Assembly (NCBI GenBank): GCA_031254315.1
Contig: JAIRUQ010000088.1
Location: 1-37,498, forward strand
Reading direction: 5' to 3'
Origin: Treponema sp.
GTDB lineage: Bacteria > Spirochaetota > Spirochaetia > Treponematales > Breznakiellaceae
Length of the DNA: 37,498 nucleotides
The translations under genes and the position numbers were made by a program. Shown piece by piece: positions 1 through 7,665 of the stretch; within the stretch, counting starts at the first letter, position 1; each line of letters opens with the position of its first letter. The notes under the pieces are model-generated. The model made no database searches and had not been told where the DNA came from. It was given only the letters and a program-made list of their open reading frames with translations.

Positions 1-1
1 A

Positions 2-91
2 AAGCCGACTGGATCGGCATACGAAAGCATTCAGGACGCGCTTGTCGGTATGATCTTCAAGTACGGTGGCGCATACCGAGGGGGGCAATGA
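2..91 (+). CDS. C-terminal end of an unidentified protein (5' truncated by window edge)
   Basis: An open frame runs from the window edge to a TGA at 89-91 and encodes 29 residues ending in YGGAYRGGQ. The composition (aromatic, glycine and charged residues) is protein-like, but 29 codons without a stop can occur by chance. The stop is followed at once by non-coding, repeat-rich DNA, which fits a gene end. I do not recognise the family. Confidence 0.4.
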   Translation, partial: KPTGSAYESIQDALVGMIFKYGGAYRGGQ

Positions 92-490
92 TTAATGAGG
101 AATGGTGAATGAGGAATGAGGAATGAAGATAATGAAGAATTTTAACCACACGCCCAATTATGCACAGCGAAGCTGTGTGGATGAATTATTGGACATGGCG
201 TGGAGCACAATTAAGGTCAATGAGATCAAAAATGCGCGAAGGCTTAAGCCTGAGCAGTGCGCCGGTCACGGAGTTTCACGGAGGAAGAGGAAGAAATCTA
301 AGCAAAACTCCGTGCTCTCCGTGTCCTCCGTGGTTATTTTCTCTCTTTATTATCACTTTGTTATCTATCGGGTTTATCTAGTACGCTAACCCTGGCGATA
401 GTTTTTTTCAACTTAACACGGGTTGACAATTTTCTCTAAATATGTTTTAGTTATTATCACAAAACTTGTTAGTTAATTAAGGAGTTGATT
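92..490. other. Intergenic region upstream of the lyase gene
   Basis: No convincing gene lies here. It starts with short GAATGAG-type tandem repetition (about 92-130). It continues with copy A of a dispersed repeat (145-334) and an AT-rich stretch leading to the lyase gene. A TTGACA at 423-428 could be a -35 box, but no good -10 box sits at normal distance. The short open frames here overlap the repeat and have no ribosome binding site. Confidence 0.6.
145..334 (-). repeat. Dispersed intergenic repeat, copy A (inverted relative to copies B and C)
   Basis: Read on the minus strand this segment matches 18862-19000. Shared landmarks are CACGGAG/CTCCGTG repeats, an AGGCTTAAGCCT palindrome inside GCGC arms, GTGCTCCACGCC, ATTCATCCA, a hairpin and GGGCGTGTGG. 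The hairpin is CACAGC (163-168), loop GAA, GCTGTG (172-177). Further CTCCGTG units near 309-332 are complementary to CACGGAG units at 267-283, so the right part could form a larger hairpin. No coding potential is evident. It is probably a non-autonomous repeat. Confidence 0.65.
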
Positions 491-1939
491 ATGGCAAATT
501 TGAAATTCTTTTCGGGAGAAAATATCCCGTTAGAAATGCACAAAGTCCGAATGGTGCAAAAGATAAACCTTCTGCCGGTAGAAAAACGAATGCAGTGTAT
601 GGCGGAAGCAGGGTATAACACTTTTTTATTAAAAAATTACGATATATTTCTTGATATGCTGACAGACTCAGGTGTTAACGCGATGAGCGAAAATCAGTAC
701 GCCGCGATGTTGCAAGCCGATGACAGCTATGCCGGCTCACAAACCTTTTACCGTCTTGAAGATGTGCTAAAGGATATTTTCGCTATGAAGTATTTCCTTC
801 CTGCTCATCAAGGACGCGCCTGTGAGCACATAATTTCTCAAGCTCTCGTTAAGCCGAAATCAGCGGCTCTTATGAACTATCATTTTACAACGACAAAGGC
901 GCACATTACGCGCTTAGGCGGCGTAATCGAAGAACTTGTCAGTGCCGAGGCTCTTAAAATACAAAGCACTGCGCCCTTCAAAGGCGATATTGATATTGAC
1001 AAACTGAATGAATCAATTAAACGCAACGGAAAAGACAACATCAGTTTTGTGAGGATAGAAGCCGGAACCAATCTTATCGGAGGACAGCCTGTGTCCATGA
1101 AAAATCTGCGTGATGTTTCGCGGATTTGCCGTAAAGAGGGAATAACGCTTGTTTATGATGCGAGCCTTTTAACTGATAATCTGTATTTTATCAAAATCCG
1201 CGACAGCGAATTCAAAAATACAGACCTTAAAGCTATAACTCGCGAAATCGCTTCTCTTGTTGATATAGTTTATTTTTCATCACGCAAACTTGGAGCGGCT
1301 CGCGGCGGCGGTATTCTCACTTCCAACGACGATCTGTATTTTAAGATGCGCGAAATGGTTCCGCTGTTTGAAGGGTTCCTAACTTACGGCGGAATGTCTG
1401 TGCGCGAAATGGAAGCGATGGCTGTCGGACTTCAGGAATCATTAGACATGGATGTTATAAGCCAGACACCGATTTTTGTTGAAGCTCTTTGCAATGAACT
1501 TTTGGCAAAGGGAATTCAGGTTGTAACTCCGCCGGGAGGTCTTGGCTGTCATATTGACGCGAAACAATTTTGTCCGCATGTCCCCCAGACACAGTACCCG
1601 TCTGCCGCTCTCGCTTCGGCGTTTTTTATTGCGGGCGGCATAAGGGGAATGGAGCGCGGCACTCTTAGCGAACAACGCAATGATGACGGAAGCGAACGCC
1701 TCGCGGACATGGAGCTTGTAAGGCTTGCCTTCCCCAAGCGCGTATTTACATTGTCGCAGGTAAAGTACACGGCGGATCGTATCGCGTGGCTTTACAAAAA
1801 CCGCGAGTTGATCGGGGGGTTGGAATTTGTCGAAGAGCCGAAAGTAATGCGCTTCTTCCTTGGACGCTTAAAGCCGGTTGGAAACTGGCCCGACAAACTG
1901 GTTCAGCAGTTCAGAAAAGATTTTGGGGAAAGTTTATAA
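491..1939 (+). CDS. Beta-eliminating lyase, tyrosine phenol-lyase-like (PLP-dependent)
   Basis: A 482-residue fold-type I PLP enzyme of the tryptophanase / tyrosine phenol-lyase (TPL) family. Motifs such as LLTDSG, YAGS (Tyr80), HQGR (Arg109), GGQPVSM and YDAS (Asp223) follow Citrobacter TPL closely. The PLP lysine is Lys266 in SSRKLG. The phenol-site residues of TPL appear kept (Thr133-135 region and Arg389 in MERG), as does the carboxylate-binding Arg411. TPL's Arg217, which contacts the PLP 3'-oxygen, is replaced by Leu226, and the lysine before the PLP lysine is Arg265. The exact substrate is therefore uncertain. I chose ATG 491 because AAGGAG at 479-484 is well placed for it; an in-frame TTG at 485 abuts that site. 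The next gene is a cupin regulator. Confidence 0.82.
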   Translation: MANLKFFSGENIPLEMHKVRMVQKINLLPVEKRMQCMAEAGYNTFLLKNYDIFLDMLTDSGVNAMSENQYAAMLQADDSYAGSQTFYRLEDVLKDIFAMKYFLPAHQGRACEHIISQALVKPKSAALMNYHFTTTKAHITRLGGVIEELVSAEALKIQSTAPFKGDIDIDKLNESIKRNGKDNISFVRIEAGTNLIGGQPVSMKNLRDVSRICRKEGITLVYDASLLTDNLYFIKIRDSEFKNTDLKAITREIASLVDIVYFSSRKLGAARGGGILTSNDDLYFKMREMVPLFEGFLTYGGMSVREMEAMAVGLQESLDMDVISQTPIFVEALCNELLAKGIQVVTPPGGLGCHIDAKQFCPHVPQTQYPSAALASAFFIAGGIRGMERGTLSEQRNDDGSERLADMELVRLAFPKRVFTLSQVKYTADRIAWLYKNRELIGGLEFVEEPKVMRFFLGRLKPVGNWPDKLVQQFRKDFGESL

Positions 1940-1955
1940 ATTTTAGGCATAAGTA

Positions 1956-1984
1956 TTGCGCAGTTTGATAAAAATTTGTAATAT
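1956..1984 (+). promoter_or_regulatory. Candidate sigma-70 promoter of the HTH-cupin gene (leaderless layout)
   Basis: TTGCGC (1956-1961), 17-nt spacer, TAATAT (1979-1984). The -10 box ends 6 nt before ATG 1991 and there is no Shine-Dalgarno sequence. Transcription would therefore start at or next to the start codon. Confidence 0.5.
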
Positions 1985-1990
1985 TTTTGT

Positions 1991-2572
1991 ATGAAACATA
2001 CACCGGGCGAGCGTATCGCCGAAATACGCAAAACTTATTCAATCAGCAGGGAAGTCCTTGCTGAACGGAGCGGTGTGTCTGTCGATCTAATTTCAAAGAT
2101 TGAAGACGCCGGATTCATTCCCGACTTAGCGCCGCTTATTCAAATATCAAGGGGTCTTGGCGTAAGGCTTGGCACGTTACTCGACGATCATGAACAGCTT
2201 GGACCTGTTTTTAGCAGAGCGGGGGAGCCTGCTTCTTCCGATCGCTTTAAAACCGGTATTCCTAAAGGTCAGGAAAACGCAGGCGGTCATCATGGTATGA
2301 GTTTTAACGCTCTTGCCGCTGATAAAAACGGACGCCACATGGAGCCGTTTATTGTAACAATTGAGCCGGACGCGCAACAGGAGAACTCTACCCATGAAGG
2401 CGAAGAGTTTATCTATGTGCTTGAAGGAAACCTCGCGCTTGAATACGGCAAAGATAAAGATACGCTAAAAACAGGGGATTCGGTTTATTACGATTCTATA
2501 GTGCCTCATCGCGTGTACAGCGCGGACGGAAAACAGGTAAGGATTCTTGCCGTTATTTATACGCCGGTGTAA
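1991..2572 (+). CDS. XRE-family transcriptional regulator with cupin sensor domain
   Basis: A 193-residue protein. The N-terminal helix-turn-helix (about residues 7-62) contains the XRE-like core [22 protein letters not shown]-terminal cupin_2 barrel (about 115-190) carries [12 protein letters not shown] and a second motif around [13 protein letters not shown]. This HTH-cupin layout is typical of small-molecule-responsive regulators of neighbouring metabolic genes. The gene lies between the lyase and the acyl-CoA synthetase with a 14-nt gap to the latter, so it probably controls that ligase, itself, or both. There is no Shine-Dalgarno sequence, and a promoter-like element ends 6 nt upstream of the ATG. 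The ligand cannot be inferred. Confidence 0.88.
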   Translation: MKHTPGERIAEIRKTYSISREVLAERSGVSVDLISKIEDAGFIPDLAPLIQISRGLGVRLGTLLDDHEQLGPVFSRAGEPASSDRFKTGIPKGQENAGGHHGMSFNALAADKNGRHMEPFIVTIEPDAQQENSTHEGEEFIYVLEGNLALEYGKDKDTLKTGDSVYYDSIVPHRVYSADGKQVRILAVIYTPV

Positions 2573-2586
2573 ACAGGGGAAAAATC

Positions 2587-4239
2587 ATGGAATATATCGA
2601 AAAAACTCTTTCGCAGGTGTTACGCGAAAAAACTCAAGCTGACCCCAATCACGAATTTCTTGTTTATGCCGATAGAAATCTTCGTTTTACTTATGGCGAG
2701 TTTGAAAAGAGAGTAGAAGACCTTGCAAACGGATTCCTCGCTATGGGCATAAAAAAAGGCGATCATGTCGGTATCTGGGCGACAAATGTGCCGGACTGGA
2801 ATACGGTGCTTTTTGCCTGCGCTAAAATGGGCGCTGTTCTTGTTACGGTAAACACAGGCTACAAAGGACATGAACTTGAGTATGTGTTAAAACAATCGGA
2901 TATGGTATGCCTCTGCCTGATTAACGGCTGGCGCGATTCAGATTATATCGGAATTGTAAACGAGCTTGTCCCTGAACTTAAAAATTCCCAGAGGGGAAAT
3001 ATCAATTCTGCTGAATTCCCTCACTTAAAATATGTTGTCCATGTAGGACAGCAAAAACACAGGGGCATGTATAGCTTTAACGAAGTTTTGCTTTTAGGAC
3101 AGCATACCGATTCCAAAGAGTTACTCGAAATTGAAAAAACCCTTGACAGAAACGACGTTGTGAACATGCAGTACACATCGGGCACTACAGGTTTCCCAAA
3201 GGGCGTTATGCTCACACACAGGAATATTCTTAACAACGGTCTTGGCATTGGCGACAATCAGCGTCTCACGCATAAAGACATTGTATGCCTCCCCGTCCCG
3301 TTGTTTCACTGTTTTGGTCTTGTGCTTGGAATGATGGCAATTCTCACACACCGCGCGACTGCCGCATTAGTTGAGTGGTTCGATCCATTGCTGGTGCTCG
3401 CTACCGTTCAAAAAGAAAAATGCACCGCTGTTTACGGCGTTCCGACAATGTTTATCGCTGAGTTAAACCACCCGATGTTTAACATGTTTGATCTTTCAAC
3501 TTTGCGCACCGGTATCATGGCAGGTTCTCCCTGTCCGATTGAAACCATGCGCCAAGTTATCGATCAAATGTACATGAAAGAAGTAACGATCTGTTACGGA
3601 CTTACGGAGTCTTCTCCTGTAATGACGCAGACACGTTACGACGACAGCATTGAAGCGAAAGTAGAAACAGTTGGTCGCGCTCTGCCCGGCGTAGAAGTAA
3701 CAATCCGCAATCCCGAAACCGGCGAAGAATGTCCCAATGGCGAACACGGCGAGTTCTGTTGCCGGGGCTACAGCACAATGAAAGGTTACTATAAAATGCC
3801 CGAAGCCACAGATCAATGTATTGATAAAACCGGCTGGCTTCATTCCGGCGACAGGGGAGTCAAGGACGATGCGGGTTATTTCAAAGTAACTGGCAGAATA
3901 AAAGACATGATCATTCGCGGCGGAGAAAATATCTCTCCAAAAGAAGTGGAAGACTTTTTGTACACCATGCCCGGAATCAAGGACATACAGGTTGTCGGTA
4001 TCGCCAGCGAAAAATACGGCGAAGAAGTTGGCGCATTTGTTATTCTTCATCCCGACGTAAAACTTGGTGTTGAAGATGTCCGCGACTATTGCCGTGATAA
4101 GATCGGCAGGTACAAAATACCCAAATATGTGTTTTTTGTTGACAGTTTCCCGCTTACATCCAGCGGAAAAATACAGAAGTATCAACTGCGCGAGATGGGG
4201 AATAAACTTGTAAAAGAGCAGATGGGCACTGCGAAGTAA
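2587..4239 (+). CDS. AMP-dependent acyl-CoA synthetase / ligase
   Basis: A 550-residue member of the ANL (AMP-forming acyl-CoA synthetase) superfamily. It has the P-loop-like motif [12 protein letters not shown] (196-207), YGLTESSP (337-344), the hinge region GWLHSGDRG...[14 protein letters not shown] (416-448) and the C-terminal catalytic lysine Lys528 in SSGKIQK. Length is normal for FadD / CaiC-type medium or long-chain acyl-CoA ligases. It would activate a carboxylic acid with ATP and CoA, but the substrate cannot be read from sequence. It follows the HTH-cupin regulator by 14 nt with a GGGG-type ribosome binding site and is followed by a clear intrinsic terminator, so it ends the transcription unit. 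Confidence 0.9.
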   Translation: MEYIEKTLSQVLREKTQADPNHEFLVYADRNLRFTYGEFEKRVEDLANGFLAMGIKKGDHVGIWATNVPDWNTVLFACAKMGAVLVTVNTGYKGHELEYVLKQSDMVCLCLINGWRDSDYIGIVNELVPELKNSQRGNINSAEFPHLKYVVHVGQQKHRGMYSFNEVLLLGQHTDSKELLEIEKTLDRNDVVNMQYTSGTTGFPKGVMLTHRNILNNGLGIGDNQRLTHKDIVCLPVPLFHCFGLVLGMMAILTHRATAALVEWFDPLLVLATVQKEKCTAVYGVPTMFIAELNHPMFNMFDLSTLRTGIMAGSPCPIETMRQVIDQMYMKEVTICYGLTESSPVMTQTRYDDSIEAKVETVGRALPGVEVTIRNPETGEECPNGEHGEFCCRGYSTMKGYYKMPEATDQCIDKTGWLHSGDRGVKDDAGYFKVTGRIKDMIIRGGENISPKEVEDFLYTMPGIKDIQVVGIASEKYGEEVGAFVILHPDVKLGVEDVRDYCRDKIGRYKIPKYVFFVDSFPLTSSGKIQKYQLREMGNKLVKEQMGTAK

Positions 4240-4245
4240 GTGAGG

Positions 4246-4275
4246 GGTAGCGGTTTTTTGTCGCTACCTTTTTTT
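4246..4275 (+). terminator. Intrinsic terminator after the acyl-CoA synthetase gene
   Basis: Perfect 7-bp stem GGTAGCG (4246-4252) / CGCTACC (4262-4268) with a 9-nt loop, followed directly by seven T residues (4269-4275). It lies 7 nt after the stop codon. Confidence 0.9.
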
Positions 4276-4319
4276 CTGTTTTTTTGTAAATCCCTGCGTG
4301 TTTTCTTCAATCTTGCCCC

Positions 4320-4348
4320 TTGACAAATATTAAAATAAAATATTTAAT
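4320..4348 (+). promoter_or_regulatory. Candidate promoter of the OmpA-like lipoprotein gene
   Basis: TTGACA (4320-4325), 17-nt spacer, TTTAAT (4343-4348) in an AT-rich tract. The gene has a good ribosome binding site (AAAGGAGA, 4366-4373). Confidence 0.6.
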
Positions 4349-4378
4349 TAAAAAAATTATACATTAAAGGAGATTTGT

Positions 4379-5251
4379 ATGAAAAGAATTTTTGGTTTTG
4401 TTTTAGTTGTGTTTGTTTTACTGGTATCATGTGTAACACCATCCACAAACCCCGGTGTCAATCCTGAAGTGGCGGTTGAAATACCGGAATTGTTCAGCCC
4501 TGATCTTGACTCTGTTAATTACAAAATGCCAATAGCCATCACGGTTAATCATCCTGTCGCTATTAAAGAGTGGACTATTCAAATTCAACCTCTGCGTCAG
4601 GCACAGCGTCAGAGTACGCAGGAAGGCGATCAGGCTCCACGCCAAAGAACACCCTTCTTTGAACATAGCGGCAGAGGCACTCCTCCTTCGACATGGGCAT
4701 GGGACGGAAAAAGCACTAATCCTAGACGGACTGGTGAGATGCTACAGTCCGCTACGGACTATATGTTCTCAATAACTGTAACCGATATTTTTGGCAACAC
4801 CACTACCCATAATGACGGCGTTATCACTTCTGACGTACTTGTTGTAAGAGACGGCGATAATCTCAGGATTATTGTTCCGTCCATTATGTTCCCCGGCAAT
4901 TCAAGCGATTTAAATCAGGTTAGCGAAGAAGATAGAAGAGCAAACACAAGAGTTCTCAGGCTCATTGCAAATGCTTTGAATAAGTACCCGAATTACAGGG
5001 TTGTTGTAGAAGGGCATGCGAATCCTGCCACTGCTCCCGGAACAAGAGAGCGCACCAACGAAGAAAATATCATCAGACCAATCAGCGAACAGAGGGCGAG
5101 GGCAGTAGTAGATTATTTAGTAACCAATCACAGTATTGCCAGATCAAGGTTGTCCTTTGTAGGTTTGGGGGCTACACGAACAGTCGCCGATTATACAGAC
5201 GATGATGAGAACTGGAAAAACCGCCGTGTTGAGTTCCTGCTTCAAAGATAA
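4379..5251 (+). CDS. OmpA-family outer-membrane lipoprotein
   Basis: A 290-residue lipoprotein with signal peptide and spirochaete-style lipobox LVSC (lipidated Cys18). Residues about 45-150 resemble an Ig-like FlgD-type domain (WAWDGKS, YMFSITVTDIFGN). Residues about 160-290 form an OmpA C-terminal, peptidoglycan-binding-like domain: IMFPGNSSDL at its start, VVVEGHANPA, ISEQRARAVVDYL, LSFVGLGA and the closing NRRVEFLL. It would anchor the outer membrane to peptidoglycan. It has its own promoter, ribosome binding site and terminator, so it is probably monocistronic. Outer-membrane location is inferred from the family. Confidence 0.85.
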   Translation: MKRIFGFVLVVFVLLVSCVTPSTNPGVNPEVAVEIPELFSPDLDSVNYKMPIAITVNHPVAIKEWTIQIQPLRQAQRQSTQEGDQAPRQRTPFFEHSGRGTPPSTWAWDGKSTNPRRTGEMLQSATDYMFSITVTDIFGNTTTHNDGVITSDVLVVRDGDNLRIIVPSIMFPGNSSDLNQVSEEDRRANTRVLRLIANALNKYPNYRVVVEGHANPATAPGTRERTNEENIIRPISEQRARAVVDYLVTNHSIARSRLSFVGLGATRTVADYTDDDENWKNRRVEFLLQR

Positions 5252-5290
5252 CTGAATCGTTAAATTTAGTTAATTTCCTATTAATGAAGA

Positions 5291-5318
5291 GCCCCGATAC
5301 TTAATCGGGGTTCTTTTT
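5291..5318 (+). terminator. Intrinsic terminator after the OmpA-like gene
   Basis: Stem CCCCGAT (5292-5298) / ATCGGGG (5304-5310), 5-nt loop, then a T-rich tract to 5318. The stop codon of the convergent acyltransferase gene (5301-5303) lies in the loop and the first bases of the right arm region. On the minus strand the stem is followed only by a weak T tract, so it mainly serves the plus strand. Confidence 0.85.
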
Positions 5319-6587
5319 CACTCTACGCTTAGCTCGTTCAAACATGTATTCGGTAGCAAATTGAATTTTTGTCGCGTTAAATCCCGCTCCTCTTGGATAC
5401 AGGAAATATGTGTTATCAAAAGTCGATAGTGTTATGCACTGCCCTTTATTACAGTAATTGTACTCTGTGTGTAACGAACTCATTGACAGCGGCACAAAAC
5501 AAAGTGTTTTCTCTTCGGTTTCTTCGTAATCCTTAAACGTAAGCGCGAATCCTTTTTCGTTGTGTATTAAAAGCCCTTCGCCCAAATCAATAAAATTTAC
5601 GGCATTTGGGAGCGATTCGATATGCACTTTTATGTTCAAAAGATATTTTCCGGACTCTATTTCACAGGCAACTCGTGAACGTTGCCATTCATACCAATTT
5701 GGTATATGCGAAAAATTAATTTCTCTGTTTTTATATTCCTGAGACGGATTGAGCGGTTCCATAGTTCCGTATTCAGATAATTGCCACCTTGCTCCGCAAT
5801 TACCGCAAAAAATTTCAGCGTTTTTTGTTTCCATTTTGAACTCAGTTTCACAGCATGGGCATGAATACAGTACAAGTTCAATTCCTTTCGCGCGCTTTTT
5901 ATATGTTATTTTTAATTTTGTATCAAACTGCCATTTATAGTCATCAAAAGTTAAATGTTCCTGTAGTTTTTTATTTATTTCCTGATATGATACTTTTTCA
6001 AGCTCCTCAGTTGTAAAAACCTGAGTGGCTATGGCTTCCAATTTGGCTTCTTTTCTGGCTTTTTTACCCCATGTTGGAGAACGCAGATAGCTTCCGTGCA
6101 TATTGACACTCACTACCGGTACTTTAAGCATCTTACAGAGTTTACCGACAGACTCTTCAAGTTTTGAGTTTGTCCCGATGTTTGAAAATCTGCCTTCGTG
6201 ATAAAGTACCAATATACTTTTTCTTTTAATTATTTTTATTATATTTTTGACTAAAACCGGATCGTTAATATATTTTCTCGTTCCAAGACATCCTACCTGA
6301 CGGAAAAGCCACTCGCCGTATTCTTCGAATGTTTCAAGTTCTCCAACATAATTGGCGCGGTAAGGAAACAGCAGAAGAGGCGTAATAAAAAAATCAGTAA
6401 ATGATAAGTGCGCTGAAATTACAATAAATGGCGGTTTTAGCCCTTTCATCCTGACTTTTGTAATTTTTAATTTATGCTTTATAGCCACAAAAAGACAAAT
6501 CAGCCATATCAGCAAAGCAAGAATTATATTTTGCTTAGGCGGCAACTTATTTCTGTCAAAAGGCGTTGTTATAATTTTCTTTTTCAT
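5301..6587 (-). CDS. PlsC-type acyltransferase with C-terminal zinc ribbon
   Basis: A 428-residue protein. A membrane segment (about 20-37) precedes a PlsC-like domain with the HX4D motif HLSFTD (His60, Asp65) and YHEGRFS (129-135), a variant of the usual EGTRS block. This suggests glycerophospholipid acyl transfer at the inner membrane. Unusually, residues about 240-428 add a zinc ribbon (Cys243, Cys246, Cys261, Cys264) and a beta-rich unknown region. The extension makes it clearly longer than the roughly 250 residues of a simple PlsC. No clear ribosome binding site precedes the ATG. It converges on the OmpA-like gene. The acceptor substrate is unknown. Confidence 0.78.
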   Translation of the reverse strand: MKKKIITTPFDRNKLPPKQNIILALLIWLICLFVAIKHKLKITKVRMKGLKPPFIVISAHLSFTDFFITPLLLFPYRANYVGELETFEEYGEWLFRQVGCLGTRKYINDPVLVKNIIKIIKRKSILVLYHEGRFSNIGTNSKLEESVGKLCKMLKVPVVSVNMHGSYLRSPTWGKKARKEAKLEAIATQVFTTEELEKVSYQEINKKLQEHLTFDDYKWQFDTKLKITYKKRAKGIELVLYSCPCCETEFKMETKNAEIFCGNCGARWQLSEYGTMEPLNPSQEYKNREINFSHIPNWYEWQRSRVACEIESGKYLLNIKVHIESLPNAVNFIDLGEGLLIHNEKGFALTFKDYEETEEKTLCFVPLSMSSLHTEYNYCNKGQCITLSTFDNTYFLYPRGAGFNATKIQFATEYMFERAKRRVKKNPD

Positions 6588-6651
6588 AGTTTCACATACA
6601 ATCCTGTTATGCGAAATACAACCTACTTTTTATATCTAAAAACATTAATAT

Positions 6652-7332
6652 TTATTCCACTGGCTGTGGTACTTGGCTTTTTCCGCTAATATATCCTAAT
6701 TGAAATCTTTTGCCAACTTGTGTTGCATAAAATGTTGTTCGCCTTAATAATCTTTCAAATTCTGTTCGATCCACACTATTCATTACATCATTAACCGTAC
6801 TGGCACTAGCATTTATTAGATAGTATTGAACTGATTCCTTACCCAAATTAAAATCCATTAAAGGATAAGCTTGATTATTTGCTTGATTATTACTTATTGT
6901 TAAATCTTGTACCAATATCCATATATTTTCTATGTTTTTTGGTAAACTAAACGCTGCCAAAGAAATCCCTCTATTATCATCTTGAATAACTACCGGGGAA
7001 TATTGATTATACCAAGCTGCCGACGCTTCGGTTACTCGAACACCAGGAATATCCCTTGCCATTGAATAATTAACCAAACATTGCATCCTCCCCGATTCAT
7101 CCATTTGTTCCGTTATTATAAAAGCGTAAGCATTTTCATCTCGTTTGTCTTTCTTAATAAAGAAATAGACAAGATTATTATTTGAATTATGATTGGATAA
7201 AATATGGGCTTCAACTTCCGATTGCCACATTAATATGGCATTAGAATTTCCAGTTCTGTTTGAAGTACCACAAGCCGACAACACCATAATTCCGGCAACC
7301 ACAATGATCCCACAAAAAATGTTCCTTTTCAT
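6652..7332 (-). CDS. Hypothetical lipoprotein
   Basis: A 226-residue protein with signal peptide and lipobox LSAC. I place the start at the second ATG (MKRNIF, 7332) because GGAGG stands about 7 nt before it; the upstream ATG at 7344 overlaps that ribosome binding site. The body is rich in Asn, Gln and Ser and more AT-rich than the core genes. I do not recognise the family. A TTGACA-17-TGTAAT promoter lies upstream. It is 64 bp upstream of the acyltransferase in the same direction and might be co-transcribed with it. Confidence 0.7.
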   Translation of the reverse strand: MKRNIFCGIIVVAGIMVLSACGTSNRTGNSNAILMWQSEVEAHILSNHNSNNNLVYFFIKKDKRDENAYAFIITEQMDESGRMQCLVNYSMARDIPGVRVTEASAAWYNQYSPVVIQDDNRGISLAAFSLPKNIENIWILVQDLTISNNQANNQAYPLMDFNLGKESVQYYLINASASTVNDVMNSVDRTEFERLLRRTTFYATQVGKRFQLGYISGKSQVPQPVE

Positions 7333-7385
7333 ATAATCCTCCATATAATTAAAAGCAAAATATTAATTTATGCTTTATTACCTAT

Positions 7386-7414
7386 ATTACACCATATATT
7401 TACTATTCTGTCAA
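7386..7414 (-). promoter_or_regulatory. Candidate promoter of the AT-rich lipoprotein gene
   Basis: On the minus strand, TTGACA (7414-7409), 17-nt spacer, TGTAAT (7391-7386). The expected 5' leader is about 45 nt and contains GGAGG before ATG 7332. Confidence 0.55.
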
Positions 7415-7589
7415 TACATAAATTTCGACAAATATTTTGGGTTGTATTTCGCCTAACTCCAATTAGACGCAGTGTCAATTTTTTAATTTTCATTAATATG
7501 CCATATTGAGGTGCTTTGAATACATTCGTTAGAGCTGTTCGGAAACTTCAGTTTTTGAATAACTTCCTTCGTCCCTGCCCCAAAGCCTC
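7415..7589. other. Intergenic region between divergent genes, with one hairpin
   Basis: No gene is visible. A hairpin at 7538-7559 pairs TTCGGAAACT with AGTTTTTGAA (two G-T pairs). It has no T tract, so it is not an obvious terminator, and both neighbouring genes are transcribed away from it. Confidence 0.4.
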
Positions 7590-7617
7590 TTGACAAATAA
7601 ATAGTTTCCGATAATAC
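7590..7617 (+). promoter_or_regulatory. Candidate promoter of the SPFH / zinc-ribbon / TPM operon
   Basis: TTGACA (7590-7595), 16-nt spacer, TAATAC (7612-7617). The expected leader is about 42 nt and carries GAGAAGG (7655-7661) before ATG 7666. It looks like a housekeeping promoter rather than an ECF-type one. Confidence 0.6.
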
Positions 7618-7665
7618 TATTCCTGATATATTTATATAGGTAATAATCAAAAGAGAGAAGGTATT

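Noticed and set aside
123-389. Overlapping small open frames (73-88 codons) in the first intergenic region
   Set aside because: They lie inside the dispersed repeat, have no ribosome binding site, and their translation follows the repeat rather than a protein pattern.
485-490. TTG start for the lyase gene
   Set aside because: It directly follows the AAGGAG ribosome binding site with no spacing; ATG 491 has normal spacing.
3496-4185. Long minus-strand open frame (229 codons) opposite the acyl-CoA synthetase
   Set aside because: The plus strand encodes an intact ligase with all motifs. The minus frame has no ribosome binding site and gives low-complexity sequence typical of an antisense shadow.
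7451-7536. GCCTAAC ... GTTAGAG pair suggesting an integron attC site
   Set aside because: The left core fits the attC pattern but the right core does not, and the inner arms are not complementary. Probably chance.
7538-7559. Hairpin read as a terminator
   Set aside because: Genes on both sides are transcribed away from it and there is no T tract.
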